Source of the DNA: JAKFWI01 sp050246435
Lineage (GTDB): Bacteria > Pseudomonadota > Alphaproteobacteria > Caulobacterales > Aquidulcibacteraceae
Length of the DNA stretch: 47,785 nt
Direction: 5' to 3'
Assembly: GCA_050246435.1 (NCBI GenBank)
Contig: JBFWWB010000005.1
Coordinates: forward strand, 1-47,785
The first letter of the stretch is position 1; every line of letters starts with the position of its first letter. Both the position numbers and the translations under genes were made by a program. Shown here piece by piece: positions 39,398 through 47,408 of this stretch. The notes beneath the pieces were generated by a model, which saw only the letters and a program-made list of their open reading frames with translations, was not told where the DNA came from and did not search any database.

Positions 39398-40753
39398 TTA
39401 CGTTGGCGAATACGCCCGCAGGACGCCGTCGATCACGCGCTCCAGTTGGGCGAGGCTGTTGCAGGTCTTCGCCGCCCGGCAGAAGGGCGCATAGCGCGGC
39501 ATGACGGAATCGCCCGTGCCCCAGCGGCTTTCGTCCTCGGGGTTCAGCCAGATCACCGCGCGGGCGCGCTTCTGGATGGTCTGCATCAGGTCGACCCGCG
39601 GATCGATGAAATTGCTGCGCGCGTCGCCCAGCACGATCACGGTCGTGCCGCGGTTCAGCGTGTGCAAATGATGGTCGCAGAAATCGGCCAGCGCCTGGCC
39701 GTAATTGGTCTGCTGGAAGCCCACGCGCCGCAGCACCTCGAGGATCGCCTTGTCGATCCCGTAATCGTCGAGGATCTGGTTCACCGGCAACAGGCGCGAG
39801 GAGAAGGCGTAGGCCTCCATCCGCTCGATCGCTTCATTGAGGCTGTAGAGCAGGGTCAGTAGGAATTTCGCCGCCGGCGCCACGGAATTGGAGACGTCGC
39901 ACAGCACGACGATCTCCGGGCGGTCGAGCTTTTCGGTGTTCCATTGCGGCAGGAAGGGCACGCCGTCATAGGCCATGCTGCGCCGCAGGGTGCGCCGCAC
40001 GTTGAGATCGCCCTTGCGGTAGCGCCGCCGCCGGCGCGCGTAACGCTCGGCCAGCCGCTTGGCCATCTTCGCGGCCATCGCCTGCATCTCCGCCACGTCG
40101 GCGTCGTCGAGATTCATTGCGCTCAGCGTGCGCTGGGCCAGCATCGCGGCGCGCGATTGCTTGCCCACGTCGGGCGCGTACAGCGCAAGCTGGCGCGAGA
40201 CATAGCCGGTCGCCTCCGCGGTCAGATCGTCGAGGCCGGCTTCCAGGGTCGCTGCGAGCGCTTCACCCGTGGCTTCCCCGCTTTCGCGCGCCCGCGCGAT
40301 CATGGAGGCCACCTCGTCGGCGCCCATCGCCGTCATCAGCCGGCGCACCATTCGCCCGCGCTGCGTGGCGAGGCGGATGTCGCTGACATTCGCTTCCTGG
40401 GCGGCTTCCTCCATCCGCTGGGCGAGGCCGGCGGCGTCGTCGTCCAGCAGCATGCCGGCGAGCGAGGACTCGCCCAGGCGTTCGCGCGGCGCCTCCTCAT
40501 GCTCGTGATGGGTGCGGCGATGCTCGTGCGCGGCGGGCGCGGGGCGGCTGAAGAACAGGTCGAACGCGTGATCGAACCGCGCAACCTCGCTTTCGCCTTT
40601 CGCCAGGGTGGCGCAGAGCGCATCCTTCAGCAGCGCGCGGTCCTCGAAGCCGGTCAGCGCGGCGGTGCGGTAGGCGTCGATCGCGGTGGCGGGGGAGACG
40701 GGGATGTCCACCGCCCTGAGCGCGCGCAGGAAATCCTCGATCGCGCGCGACAT
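39398..40753 (-). CDS. VWA domain protein, CoxE family
   Basis: A 451-residue protein with a C-terminal von Willebrand A domain; the MIDAS motif is DVSNS (286-290). A His-rich acidic stretch lies near 76-87. It overlaps the MoxR gene by one base (TGATG at 40751-40755). MoxR/VWA pairs act as chaperones that insert metals or mature enzyme complexes, for example CoxD/CoxE for CO dehydrogenase. No molybdenum hydroxylase genes are near, so its client is unknown. Confidence 0.88.
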   Translation of the reverse strand: MSRAIEDFLRALRAVDIPVSPATAIDAYRTAALTGFEDRALLKDALCATLAKGESEVARFDHAFDLFFSRPAPAAHEHRRTHHEHEEAPRERLGESSLAGMLLDDDAAGLAQRMEEAAQEANVSDIRLATQRGRMVRRLMTAMGADEVASMIARARESGEATGEALAATLEAGLDDLTAEATGYVSRQLALYAPDVGKQSRAAMLAQRTLSAMNLDDADVAEMQAMAAKMAKRLAERYARRRRRYRKGDLNVRRTLRRSMAYDGVPFLPQWNTEKLDRPEIVVLCDVSNSVAPAAKFLLTLLYSLNEAIERMEAYAFSSRLLPVNQILDDYGIDKAILEVLRRVGFQQTNYGQALADFCDHHLHTLNRGTTVIVLGDARSNFIDPRVDLMQTIQKRARAVIWLNPEDESRWGTGDSVMPRYAPFCRAAKTCNSLAQLERVIDGVLRAYSPT

Positions 40754-41721
40754 CAGGCGGGCTGCAGGATGTGGCCCAGTTCGCGGTCCACCGTCACGAT
40801 GTCCTGCTCGAACTTGAGCAGCACGTTCAAGGTTTCGCGCACCACTTCCGGATCGAGGCTTTGCGCGTGCAGCAGCACCAGCGCGCGCGCCCAATCCACC
40901 GTTTCCGAGATCGAGGGCGATTTGCGCAGGTCCATCTGCCGCAAGGTCTGCACGAAGGCGACGGCCTGCTCGGTCAGCCTCTGCTCCACCCCCGGCACCC
41001 GCGCGGTGACGATGCGCTGCTCCAGCCCCGCATCCGGCAGCGGGATATGCAGGTGCAGGCAGCGCCGCTTCAGCGCATCGCCCAGGTCGCGTACATTGTT
41101 CGACGTGAGGAACACGATGGGCGCCGCCAACGCGCGCACCACGCCCAGCTCCGGCACCGAAACCTGATAGGTCGACAGCACCTCCAGCAGGAACGCCTCG
41201 AACGCCTCGTCCGACTTATCCACCTCGTCGATCAGCAGCACGCAGCCGTCCGGCTGGCGCAGCGCCGTCATCAGCGGGCGCGGCTCCAGGAACGCTTCGG
41301 AGAAGAAGAGATCGCCCACGCCGTGCAGCCGGCCCATGGCGGCTTCCATGTCGGGCGCATCGGCCAGCTGCGCGCCCATGCGGTCTTTCAGGAGCTGCGT
41401 GTAGAGCAGCTGCTTGCCGTATTTCCACTCATAGAGCGCCTTGCTCTCGTCCAGCCCGTCGTAACATTGCATGCGGATCAGCGGCAGGTTGAGCATCGCC
41501 GCCGTCGACAGCGCCAGCTCCGTCTTGCCGACGCCGGCGAGCCCCTCCACCAGCAGCGGCTTCTGCAGCTTGATCGCCATGAACACGGCCGTGGCGATCC
41601 GGCGCGAGGCGATATAGCCGACATGGTCGAGCCCCGAGACCAGGGCATCGACGGAGGCGAGAGCGGGGGCGGCCGCGATGCGGCTGGACAAGGCGGGCAG
41701 GGTCAAAGACTTGGCTCTCAA
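40753..41721 (-). CDS. MoxR-family AAA ATPase
   Basis: A 322-residue AAA+ ATPase with Walker A GLAGVGKTE (60-68), Walker B VLLIDEVDKSD (Asp165/Glu166) and sensor-1 FLTSNN. The start is a TTG at 41721 with no strong ribosome-binding site, so the exact N-terminus is uncertain; the conserved region begins near residue 25. Partner of the downstream VWA protein. Confidence 0.88.
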   Translation of the reverse strand: MRAKSLTLPALSSRIAAAPALASVDALVSGLDHVGYIASRRIATAVFMAIKLQKPLLVEGLAGVGKTELALSTAAMLNLPLIRMQCYDGLDESKALYEWKYGKQLLYTQLLKDRMGAQLADAPDMEAAMGRLHGVGDLFFSEAFLEPRPLMTALRQPDGCVLLIDEVDKSDEAFEAFLLEVLSTYQVSVPELGVVRALAAPIVFLTSNNVRDLGDALKRRCLHLHIPLPDAGLEQRIVTARVPGVEQRLTEQAVAFVQTLRQMDLRKSPSISETVDWARALVLLHAQSLDPEVVRETLNVLLKFEQDIVTVDRELGHILQPA

Positions 41722-42147
41722 TACGCGAAGGCCCGCGGGAAGCCGGGGCGGAATATGCGCCTGAGCCTAAGGGCGAACGCCTGCTTTGCGCAATGGCGAT
41801 TACACTCCTGCGGGGGCGGGGGGTCACCGAGACGCGTAGGGGTGTGCTATAGGCTCCCCGCCGCCGGCGCCCGCGATCCCTCCCCCGCGCGGGAAACGGC
41901 TGGCGCTTCCCGCAAACGCTGATGCTGGAAACGCATCGTGTTCGCCGCCGCCCTCAGAGGCGAGGAGGGGGAGGGTGAGTTTGCGTTACACGCCGCGCGC
42001 CGCTTTCAACAGATCGCATGCGGCTACGGTGCGCCCATCCTGGTGGTTGCGCGCCGCTCGGGCCGCCTGAAGCCACTTGGATCGGTCAGACTACTCTCTT
42101 ATCCTTCCACTCGTGGAGGCTCTGAGGTCTCTGTGCGGGGGGGGGTG
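41722..42147. other. Intergenic region without confident gene
   Basis: 426 bp between the divergent MoxR and secreted-protein genes. A frame runs open from 41938 into the next gene, but the signal peptide beginning at 42148 shows it is not coding. G-rich tracts occur at 41809-41822 and 42137-42145. A TATAGG near 41850 may be a promoter element for the + strand. I see no RNA gene or repeat. Confidence 0.5.
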
Positions 42148-42945
42148 ATGAGAAAGCTCTATTTCGCGGTGCTTTCAATGCTGGCAGCCTTGTGCGTCGC
42201 ACCCGAAGCGCGCAGCCAAACTGCGGACGATCCCTTCGACGCCCTTGTCGCCGTGCAGGGTTTTTTTCGGCAAAGCGTCTGGGGCTGCAAGTTTCTGACG
42301 TACAACAATGCGAACGGCGTTCCCAAAATACTTGCTGAGACGTTGCACGTCACCGGCGCGGCATTCTCTTTCGATTGCCATGTTTCGGCGCAATCGTCGT
42401 CCTCGCCAAGCGTCAATCAAAGCTTTCACTATCGTTTCACCGATTATCCCGCACCGCGCTTCGTCAGCAATATCGAGGGCTATCATCTCTGCATGCAGCA
42501 AACTGGCTGTGCGGAAAATCTGAAAATATTGAGCCAAGTGCGCAAACAGCCAGACGTGCAGCAAAAACTGCTCTCGGCATGGAGCACGCTGGCGACGCCG
42601 CGGCGCGCATTGGAGCCTGCCTCCGATCCGACGATGCAAAACGCGAGCGCGGGAGACCCTGAATCGTTGCGCCGTACGCAGGTGCAGGTGGAGCTCGCGC
42701 TTCGGCAGAACAACAATCTGGAAGGCGCACGCCTCTATCGCGACACGTTGCGAGCGTCTCCCGGTTGGGCTGACGGCCACTACAATCTTGGCCTGCTCTA
42801 TGGTGATCTCGAACTTTATCCCGAGGCCATCACGGAGATGCGCCGCTATCTGTTCTTGACGCCAACTGCGCAGGATGCTCGCGCCGTGCAGGACAAAATA
42901 TACGAGTGGGAGGCGGCGATGGGCGCGTCAGGGAGGGCGAACTGA
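42148..42945 (+). CDS. Secreted protein with C-terminal TPR-like repeat, unknown function
   Basis: A 265-residue protein, family not recognised. Signal peptide at about 1-24 (MRKLYFAVLSMLAALCVAPEARS). Mature region contains four Cys (in GCKFL, FDCHV, HLCMQQTGC), possibly two disulfides. The C-terminal 90 residues carry TPR-like units (EGARLYRDTLRASPGWADGHYNLGLLYGDLELYPEAITEMRRYL). The ATG follows a run of nine G (42137-42145) that serves as ribosome-binding site. It is 2 bp upstream of the next secreted-protein gene. Confidence 0.7.
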   Translation: MRKLYFAVLSMLAALCVAPEARSQTADDPFDALVAVQGFFRQSVWGCKFLTYNNANGVPKILAETLHVTGAAFSFDCHVSAQSSSSPSVNQSFHYRFTDYPAPRFVSNIEGYHLCMQQTGCAENLKILSQVRKQPDVQQKLLSAWSTLATPRRALEPASDPTMQNASAGDPESLRRTQVQVELALRQNNNLEGARLYRDTLRASPGWADGHYNLGLLYGDLELYPEAITEMRRYLFLTPTAQDARAVQDKIYEWEAAMGASGRAN

Positions 42946-42947
42946 CG

Positions 42948-43883
42948 ATGCGATCCACGGGCGTATGGATCCAGGCCGCGGCGATGCTGGTCGGCGCGGC
43001 TGCCGCGACACCGGCCTGTGGGCAATCCGGCGGGGCGTTCCAGGCTTTCGAGGCGCGCTGCGCATCGATCGGCGGGACGTCAAACCACAACGCCAGCAAT
43101 CCCGTTTGCACGCCGCCAACGGGTGCGGCGGGCGATCCGCCTGGCGGCTATTCCAGCGATCAGCAGGCGATGCTTAACCTCGCCGGGCAATTCGGCAGCA
43201 CGCTGGGCGCCGCCATTCGCGAAAGCTTTCAGCGCGCCGCCCGTCAGCGCCAGATCAATGAAATACAAGAGGCGTATGAACGGGATCAGGCGCGCGTGCG
43301 CGCCGCACAAGAGTTCGAGCAGCAAAAGCAGCACAATGAGCAGCTGCTTGCGTCGATGCACGCAACGATCCGCGCGCCAGAACTCGGCGGCGGCCGGACG
43401 AGTTCCGAGCAATTGCGCCTGCGCTCCGCCGACGAGATGTTCAACAAGCCGGGCGGCGCGCGCGGAACCGTGACGCAGGAAATTCCGACCGGGCAAGTCG
43501 ATTTGGACGAACTGAAGCGGATCAACGATTCCTATTTTCTTGCAATGGATGACGCTAACGCCGCGGATGCTGACGTTCGCCAGTTCCAGACGAATGTCGA
43601 AGCCGAAGCCGGTTTGCTGCGCGAGGCGCAGGCCTATGTCGATCACGATCGCCTGGTGCTAGCTGGAACGCCGCCGGGCGCGCCCGGGCGCGCCGCCGCC
43701 GAAGCGCGCCTGGCCGAGTCCGAGGCGCTGAAGCAGGACGTGCTGGCTTCCAAGGCGGAGCAGGAGGCGAAACTTAAAGAAGCGCAAGCCGACGCCGCCG
43801 AACGGCGGCGGATATTCAACGACGTCCAACAGCGGCGATATCTGCTCGTGCGCACGCAGTCGGCTGGGCCGCCAGCGAAATAG
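42948..43883 (+). CDS. Secreted coiled-coil protein, unknown function
   Basis: A 311-residue protein, not recognised. Signal peptide about 1-25 (MRSTGVWIQAAAMLVGAAAATPACG). Residues 100-145 and 230-300 are charged, Ala/Glu/Lys/Arg-rich and look like coiled coils (for example EAYERDQARVRAAQEFEQQK). Two Cys in the N-terminal mature region. It starts 2 bp after the preceding gene's stop, so both are one operon and may form a cell-envelope complex. Confidence 0.68.
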   Translation: MRSTGVWIQAAAMLVGAAAATPACGQSGGAFQAFEARCASIGGTSNHNASNPVCTPPTGAAGDPPGGYSSDQQAMLNLAGQFGSTLGAAIRESFQRAARQRQINEIQEAYERDQARVRAAQEFEQQKQHNEQLLASMHATIRAPELGGGRTSSEQLRLRSADEMFNKPGGARGTVTQEIPTGQVDLDELKRINDSYFLAMDDANAADADVRQFQTNVEAEAGLLREAQAYVDHDRLVLAGTPPGAPGRAAAEARLAESEALKQDVLASKAEQEAKLKEAQADAAERRRIFNDVQQRRYLLVRTQSAGPPAK

Positions 43884-43941
43884 CGGCGAGCGTGTCGCGG
43901 ATCGGCGTGATGGAGATCGCAACCGGTGTTGTGTCAGCCGC

Positions 43942-44598
43942 CTAAAACAGCCCCGGCTGTCCGTCCGGCGCGCGGCGTCCCGAGCGCGGCGCATCCTGCG
44001 GCGTCATCTCCCATTCTCCGGCGTCTTCCATCGGGCGCAGCAGCGCTTTCACGTCGGCCAGAGGCGCGTCGGTTTCGCCGAGCCATAACGGCCAATCTTC
44101 TTCGCGCAGGATGGCTGGCATCCGGTCGGTGATGGCGGCGATCAGCGGATTGGGCGGCGTCGTCACCATCACGAACGTCTCCAGCCGCTCCGCCCCGTTC
44201 GTCCAGCCCTCATAGATCACCGCGATCCCCAGCGGGCGGCCATCCTTCGGGCGGATCACATATTGCTTCGTCTTGCCGTTGGGCAGCTCCTCGCCCTCGT
44301 TGAACGTCTCCACGATCAGCACGCCGCGGCGATGGGCGAAAGCGTCCGCGAAGGTGGGCAGCGCGTCGATCGTTTCGCTGCGCGCATGCACATGGCCCAG
44401 CCGCTCAGGCGTCTTGGAATTCTTCGCGGCGAAGCCCCAGCGCATCGGCGTGAACGCGCGGGCGCCCGCCGCATCCAGATGCAGGATCGCCGCCTCGCGC
44501 ATTGGCGTGCTCGTGGTGACGCCGTCGGCGTTGGCGATGGCGTTGAGCTGGCGCCAGATCTGCGGCCAGGTGTGGCGCTGGGTGAATTTCCCGCACAT
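43942..44598 (-). CDS. SRAP family (YedK/HMCES-like) protein with altered active site
   Basis: A 218-residue protein starting MCGKFTQ; Cys2 after Met removal is the residue that crosslinks abasic DNA in this family. E101 (TFNEG) fits the family Glu. But where YedK has Asn75 (NARxET), this protein has His71 (VHARSET), and where it has His160 (HDRMP), it has Thr157 (ITDRMP). The start at 44598 is set by MCGKF; a longer upstream frame is not real. It may still bind abasic-site DNA or have changed chemistry. Stands alone between two unrelated groups. Confidence 0.85.
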   Translation of the reverse strand: MCGKFTQRHTWPQIWRQLNAIANADGVTTSTPMREAAILHLDAAGARAFTPMRWGFAAKNSKTPERLGHVHARSETIDALPTFADAFAHRRGVLIVETFNEGEELPNGKTKQYVIRPKDGRPLGIAVIYEGWTNGAERLETFVMVTTPPNPLIAAITDRMPAILREEDWPLWLGETDAPLADVKALLRPMEDAGEWEMTPQDAPRSGRRAPDGQPGLF

Positions 44599-44647
44599 GC
44601 GCCCACGCCATAGCAGCCGCCGGCGGGCGAGGGATAGCCCGGGAATG

Positions 44648-44671
44648 CCGCCCCTCCGCCGGGAGGGGCGG
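44648..44671. terminator. Strong hairpin between NeuB-like and SRAP genes
   Basis: CCGCCCCTCC (44648-44657) pairs perfectly with GGAGGGGCGG (44662-44671) around a 4-base loop. It lies just after the NeuB-like stop codon on the minus strand, in the 79-bp gap before the SRAP gene. Without a T-run it is not a textbook terminator, but the position fits the end of the sugar operon. Confidence 0.5.
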
Positions 44672-44677
44672 GCGCGC

Positions 44678-45778
44678 TCAGGCGCGCGCGCGCTGGATTG
44701 CCGCGACGGCGTCCCAGGTGAGCGCGTCGCCGCACGATAGCGCGTGCGAGAGCGGCCGGCCGAGGACGGCGGCGATCTCGTACGGCTCAACGGAGCCGGC
44801 GGTGCGCGGGCGCAGCGCCTCCAAATCGTCCGTACACAGAATATGGCCGGCGGGCAGGTCGCGCTTCAGCCGCAGGCAGCGGCGCTGCACGATGGAGGAT
44901 TGCAGCTCGTTGCCCTCGATGCGCTTTTCACCGTCGCCCAGGGCGTATTCCAGCTCGCGCGTGCGCGCGACCATTTCCGCCCAGGTGTGCGGGTTCATGG
45001 CGAAGCCGTGGTCGGGCCCTTCGCGGGCGTTGTCGTCGGTGAAATGCTTTTCCACCGCGCGCGCGCCCAGCGTGACGGCGCCCAGCACGGCGGCGTGGCC
45101 GGGCGTGTGATCGGAAAGGCCCAACACCATGCCCGGCCATTTCATCGCATAGGTGCGCAGCACGGTGAGATTCACATAGCGGAAATTTTCCAGCTCGCCG
45201 GTGTAGTTCGTGTTGCATTGCATGAGGCAAAGCTGCGGATTGACGGCGAGGGCCGCATCCACCGCGCGTTTCACGTCGTCCATATCGGCGGCGCCCGTCG
45301 CCAGGAAAACCGGCTTGCCGCGGCGGGCGACCGCTTCGATGAAGGCCGGCCAGCCGATATCGCCCGAGCCGACCTTGAACGCCTCGAGATAGGGATCGAC
45401 ATTCTCGATCGCCGCCAGATCGTAGGGCGTCGTCATGAAATCGATTTCGGCGGCGGCGCATTCGGCAGCCAGCGCGGGCGTCCAGTCGCGCGGCGTCTGG
45501 TATTGCTCGTACACTTCGTACACGGAGCGTTTCCATTTCGCCTGGTGCGCCTGCTGATCGCGGCCCAGCGCACGGAAGCCCGGATCGGAGACGATGTCCT
45601 TCGCCAGGAAGTGCTGGAATTTCGCGCAATCGGCGCCGGCTTCCTTTGCCTCCCAGATGAGCGCCTTGGCGCGCGCGAGATCGCCGTCATGGTTGGCCGC
45701 GATATCGGCGATGAAATAGGTGGGCTGATCAGGCGCGATGATCCGGGCGCCGATGCGCACTTCCGTGGTCCATCTCAT
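44678..45778 (-). CDS. NeuB-like sialic/nonulosonic acid synthase family protein
   Basis: A 366-residue protein. Residues about 20-280 are the TIM-barrel NeuB domain (YFIADIAANHDGDLARAKALI, then GADCAKFQ, FKVGSGDIGWPAFIEAVARRGKPVFLATGAAD, LGLSDHTPG, EKHFTDD). The C-terminal SAF-type domain follows (QRRCLRLKRDLPAGHILCTDDLEALRP). The family condenses PEP with an amino-sugar aldehyde to make neuraminic, legionaminic or pseudaminic acids. The usual EIGxNHNG reads DIAANHDG. It overlaps the preceding reductase gene by 4 bp (ATGA). It may make an unusual surface sugar. Confidence 0.88.
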   Translation of the reverse strand: MRWTTEVRIGARIIAPDQPTYFIADIAANHDGDLARAKALIWEAKEAGADCAKFQHFLAKDIVSDPGFRALGRDQQAHQAKWKRSVYEVYEQYQTPRDWTPALAAECAAAEIDFMTTPYDLAAIENVDPYLEAFKVGSGDIGWPAFIEAVARRGKPVFLATGAADMDDVKRAVDAALAVNPQLCLMQCNTNYTGELENFRYVNLTVLRTYAMKWPGMVLGLSDHTPGHAAVLGAVTLGARAVEKHFTDDNAREGPDHGFAMNPHTWAEMVARTRELEYALGDGEKRIEGNELQSSIVQRRCLRLKRDLPAGHILCTDDLEALRPRTAGSVEPYEIAAVLGRPLSHALSCGDALTWDAVAAIQRARA

Positions 45779-46644
45779 GCGGCGTATCTCCGGGTTTCAA
45801 GCCATTGCGCGGCCAGCGCGCGGGCGACGGCGTCAAGATCGGGGAGCGCGCGGCCGAGCAGGGCTTCGGCGCGCGACACGTCGAGCGCGCAGGCGATGCG
45901 GCGCTGCGGGGACAAACCGGCGGCGGAGGCCTGCGCCGCCCAATCGAGGCGCACGCCCAGCCGGCTGGCCAACGCGTGCACGAAGTGCGCCTTGCTGGCG
46001 GCTTCGCGCGCGGCGACGTTGAGCACGCCGCTGGCGCCGGCCTGCGCGAGATCGATCACCGCTTCGGCCAGCGCGCCCGCATCGATGGTGGAGCACACGT
46101 AATCGCTGAACAGCGCCAGGGGCGCGCGCGTTTCGATCGCGTGTAGCGCCCAGGCGGCGAAAGGCGGCTTGGCGCCGCTCCTCGCGCGCGCGGTGGTGAG
46201 GTTGGTGCGCACGACGAGCGCGCGCGGGCTTTCCAGCGCAAACAATTCGCCCGCGCGCTTGGAGCGGCCATATTGGTTCACCGGATCGGCGATCGCTTCT
46301 TCGTCATGCGGGCCCGCGCCCGCGCCGAGCACCTGATCGGTGGAAATCTGCACGAAGGGGCGGTGCGTTTCCTGGCTCCAGGCGGCCAGCGTCCGCGCAG
46401 GCGCCGCATGGACGCGCCAGGCGCGCGCGGGGTCCGCCTCGCAGGCGGCGAGATCGACGACGGCGGCGCAATTGATCACCACGTCCGGCGCGTGCGCGCG
46501 CAGCGCGCGCCGGAGCGTTTCCGCTTCGCTCACGTCGCCGTCGGCGCGGGTGAAGCCGCGGGCGTCCGCGCCGCGCGCGGCAAGCGCCGCCATGAGGGTT
46601 GAACCCAATGCGCCGGCGGCGCCGAGGATGAGCCAGCTTTTCAC
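45775..46644 (-). CDS. RmlD-like NAD(P)-dependent sugar reductase
   Basis: A 289-residue extended SDR. N-terminal LILGAAGALGSTLM binds cofactor; VINCAAVVDLAACEADP, VQISTDQVLGAG and the catalytic YGRSK (YxxxK) follow the dTDP-4-dehydrorhamnose reductase pattern. The GTG at 46644 overlaps the upstream gene's stop (GTGA). It likely modifies a nucleotide-linked sugar for the same glycan as its neighbours. Confidence 0.85.
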   Translation of the reverse strand: MKSWLILGAAGALGSTLMAALAARGADARGFTRADGDVSEAETLRRALRAHAPDVVINCAAVVDLAACEADPARAWRVHAAPARTLAAWSQETHRPFVQISTDQVLGAGAGPHDEEAIADPVNQYGRSKRAGELFALESPRALVVRTNLTTARARSGAKPPFAAWALHAIETRAPLALFSDYVCSTIDAGALAEAVIDLAQAGASGVLNVAAREAASKAHFVHALASRLGVRLDWAAQASAAGLSPQRRIACALDVSRAEALLGRALPDLDAVARALAAQWLETRRYAA

Positions 46645-47408
46645 GCCGCTTTCGCCGTCACGTCGGCGCGCAGAGGATCGGCGAGGCGGCTTGCGTCCAT
46701 GCGCTGCGCATTGATCGCCGCGATCGCGGGATCGGCTTCGCACAGGGCCGCGATCTCTTCCCACGGCGCCTGCGCCGCGGCTTCGCCCATGCGCGCAAAC
46801 ACGGCGCGGAAGAAAGCCAGGTCCTCGGGATAATCGAGCGTCCAGCGCATGCGCGCGCGCGCGCCGCCGGGGCCTTCGAGATTGGCGCGCTTCAGCTGCG
46901 GGTTGCGACGCAGCCAGGGGGTGACGTGCTCGCGCGCGTAGGGATCGTGCGCCTCGCGCTCAGCGGCGTAGAGCAGTTGGGCGGGGAAGATTTCGCAATC
47001 CAGCCCGTGCGGCCACGATGGCGGCATGTTGTTGCACGCGTAATCGCCGCGCGCCGAGAGCAAGAGATCATGCACCGCGCCGCACAAAGCCGGATCGATA
47101 AGCGGACAATCGGAGGTGACGCGCATCACCAGATCGGCGCGCACGGCGCGCGCGGCTTTAGCGTAGCGCGCCAGCACGTCGCCTTCGCTGCCGCGCACGA
47201 CAGCGTAGCCCGCGCCCGCGGCGGCCACGGCCACGCCATCGCTTTTCGTTTCTTCCGGAACCGCGCAAACCACCGCATCGACGCCGGGAACGGCGGCGCA
47301 GCGGTCGAGGCAGCGCAGCAGCGCGATCTTTTCGCCGATCCTCTCCAGCACTTTGCCGGGCAGGCGCGAAGACCCGAAGCGGGCTTGCACGATGATCGCG
47401 AACGTCAT
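46641..47408 (-). CDS. SpsF-like sugar nucleotidyltransferase family protein
   Basis: A 255-residue cytidylyltransferase-family protein. N-terminal MTFAIIVQARFGSSRLPGKVL is the nucleotide-binding motif of the SpsF/NeuA group, and DLVMRVTSDCPLIDP is the second one with its acidic residue. It probably activates a nonulosonic or related sugar. ATGA overlap with the glycosyltransferase gene on its 5' side (47405-47408). Confidence 0.87.
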   Translation of the reverse strand: MTFAIIVQARFGSSRLPGKVLERIGEKIALLRCLDRCAAVPGVDAVVCAVPEETKSDGVAVAAAGAGYAVVRGSEGDVLARYAKAARAVRADLVMRVTSDCPLIDPALCGAVHDLLLSARGDYACNNMPPSWPHGLDCEIFPAQLLYAAEREAHDPYAREHVTPWLRRNPQLKRANLEGPGGARARMRWTLDYPEDLAFFRAVFARMGEAAAQAPWEEIAALCEADPAIAAINAQRMDASRLADPLRADVTAKAA

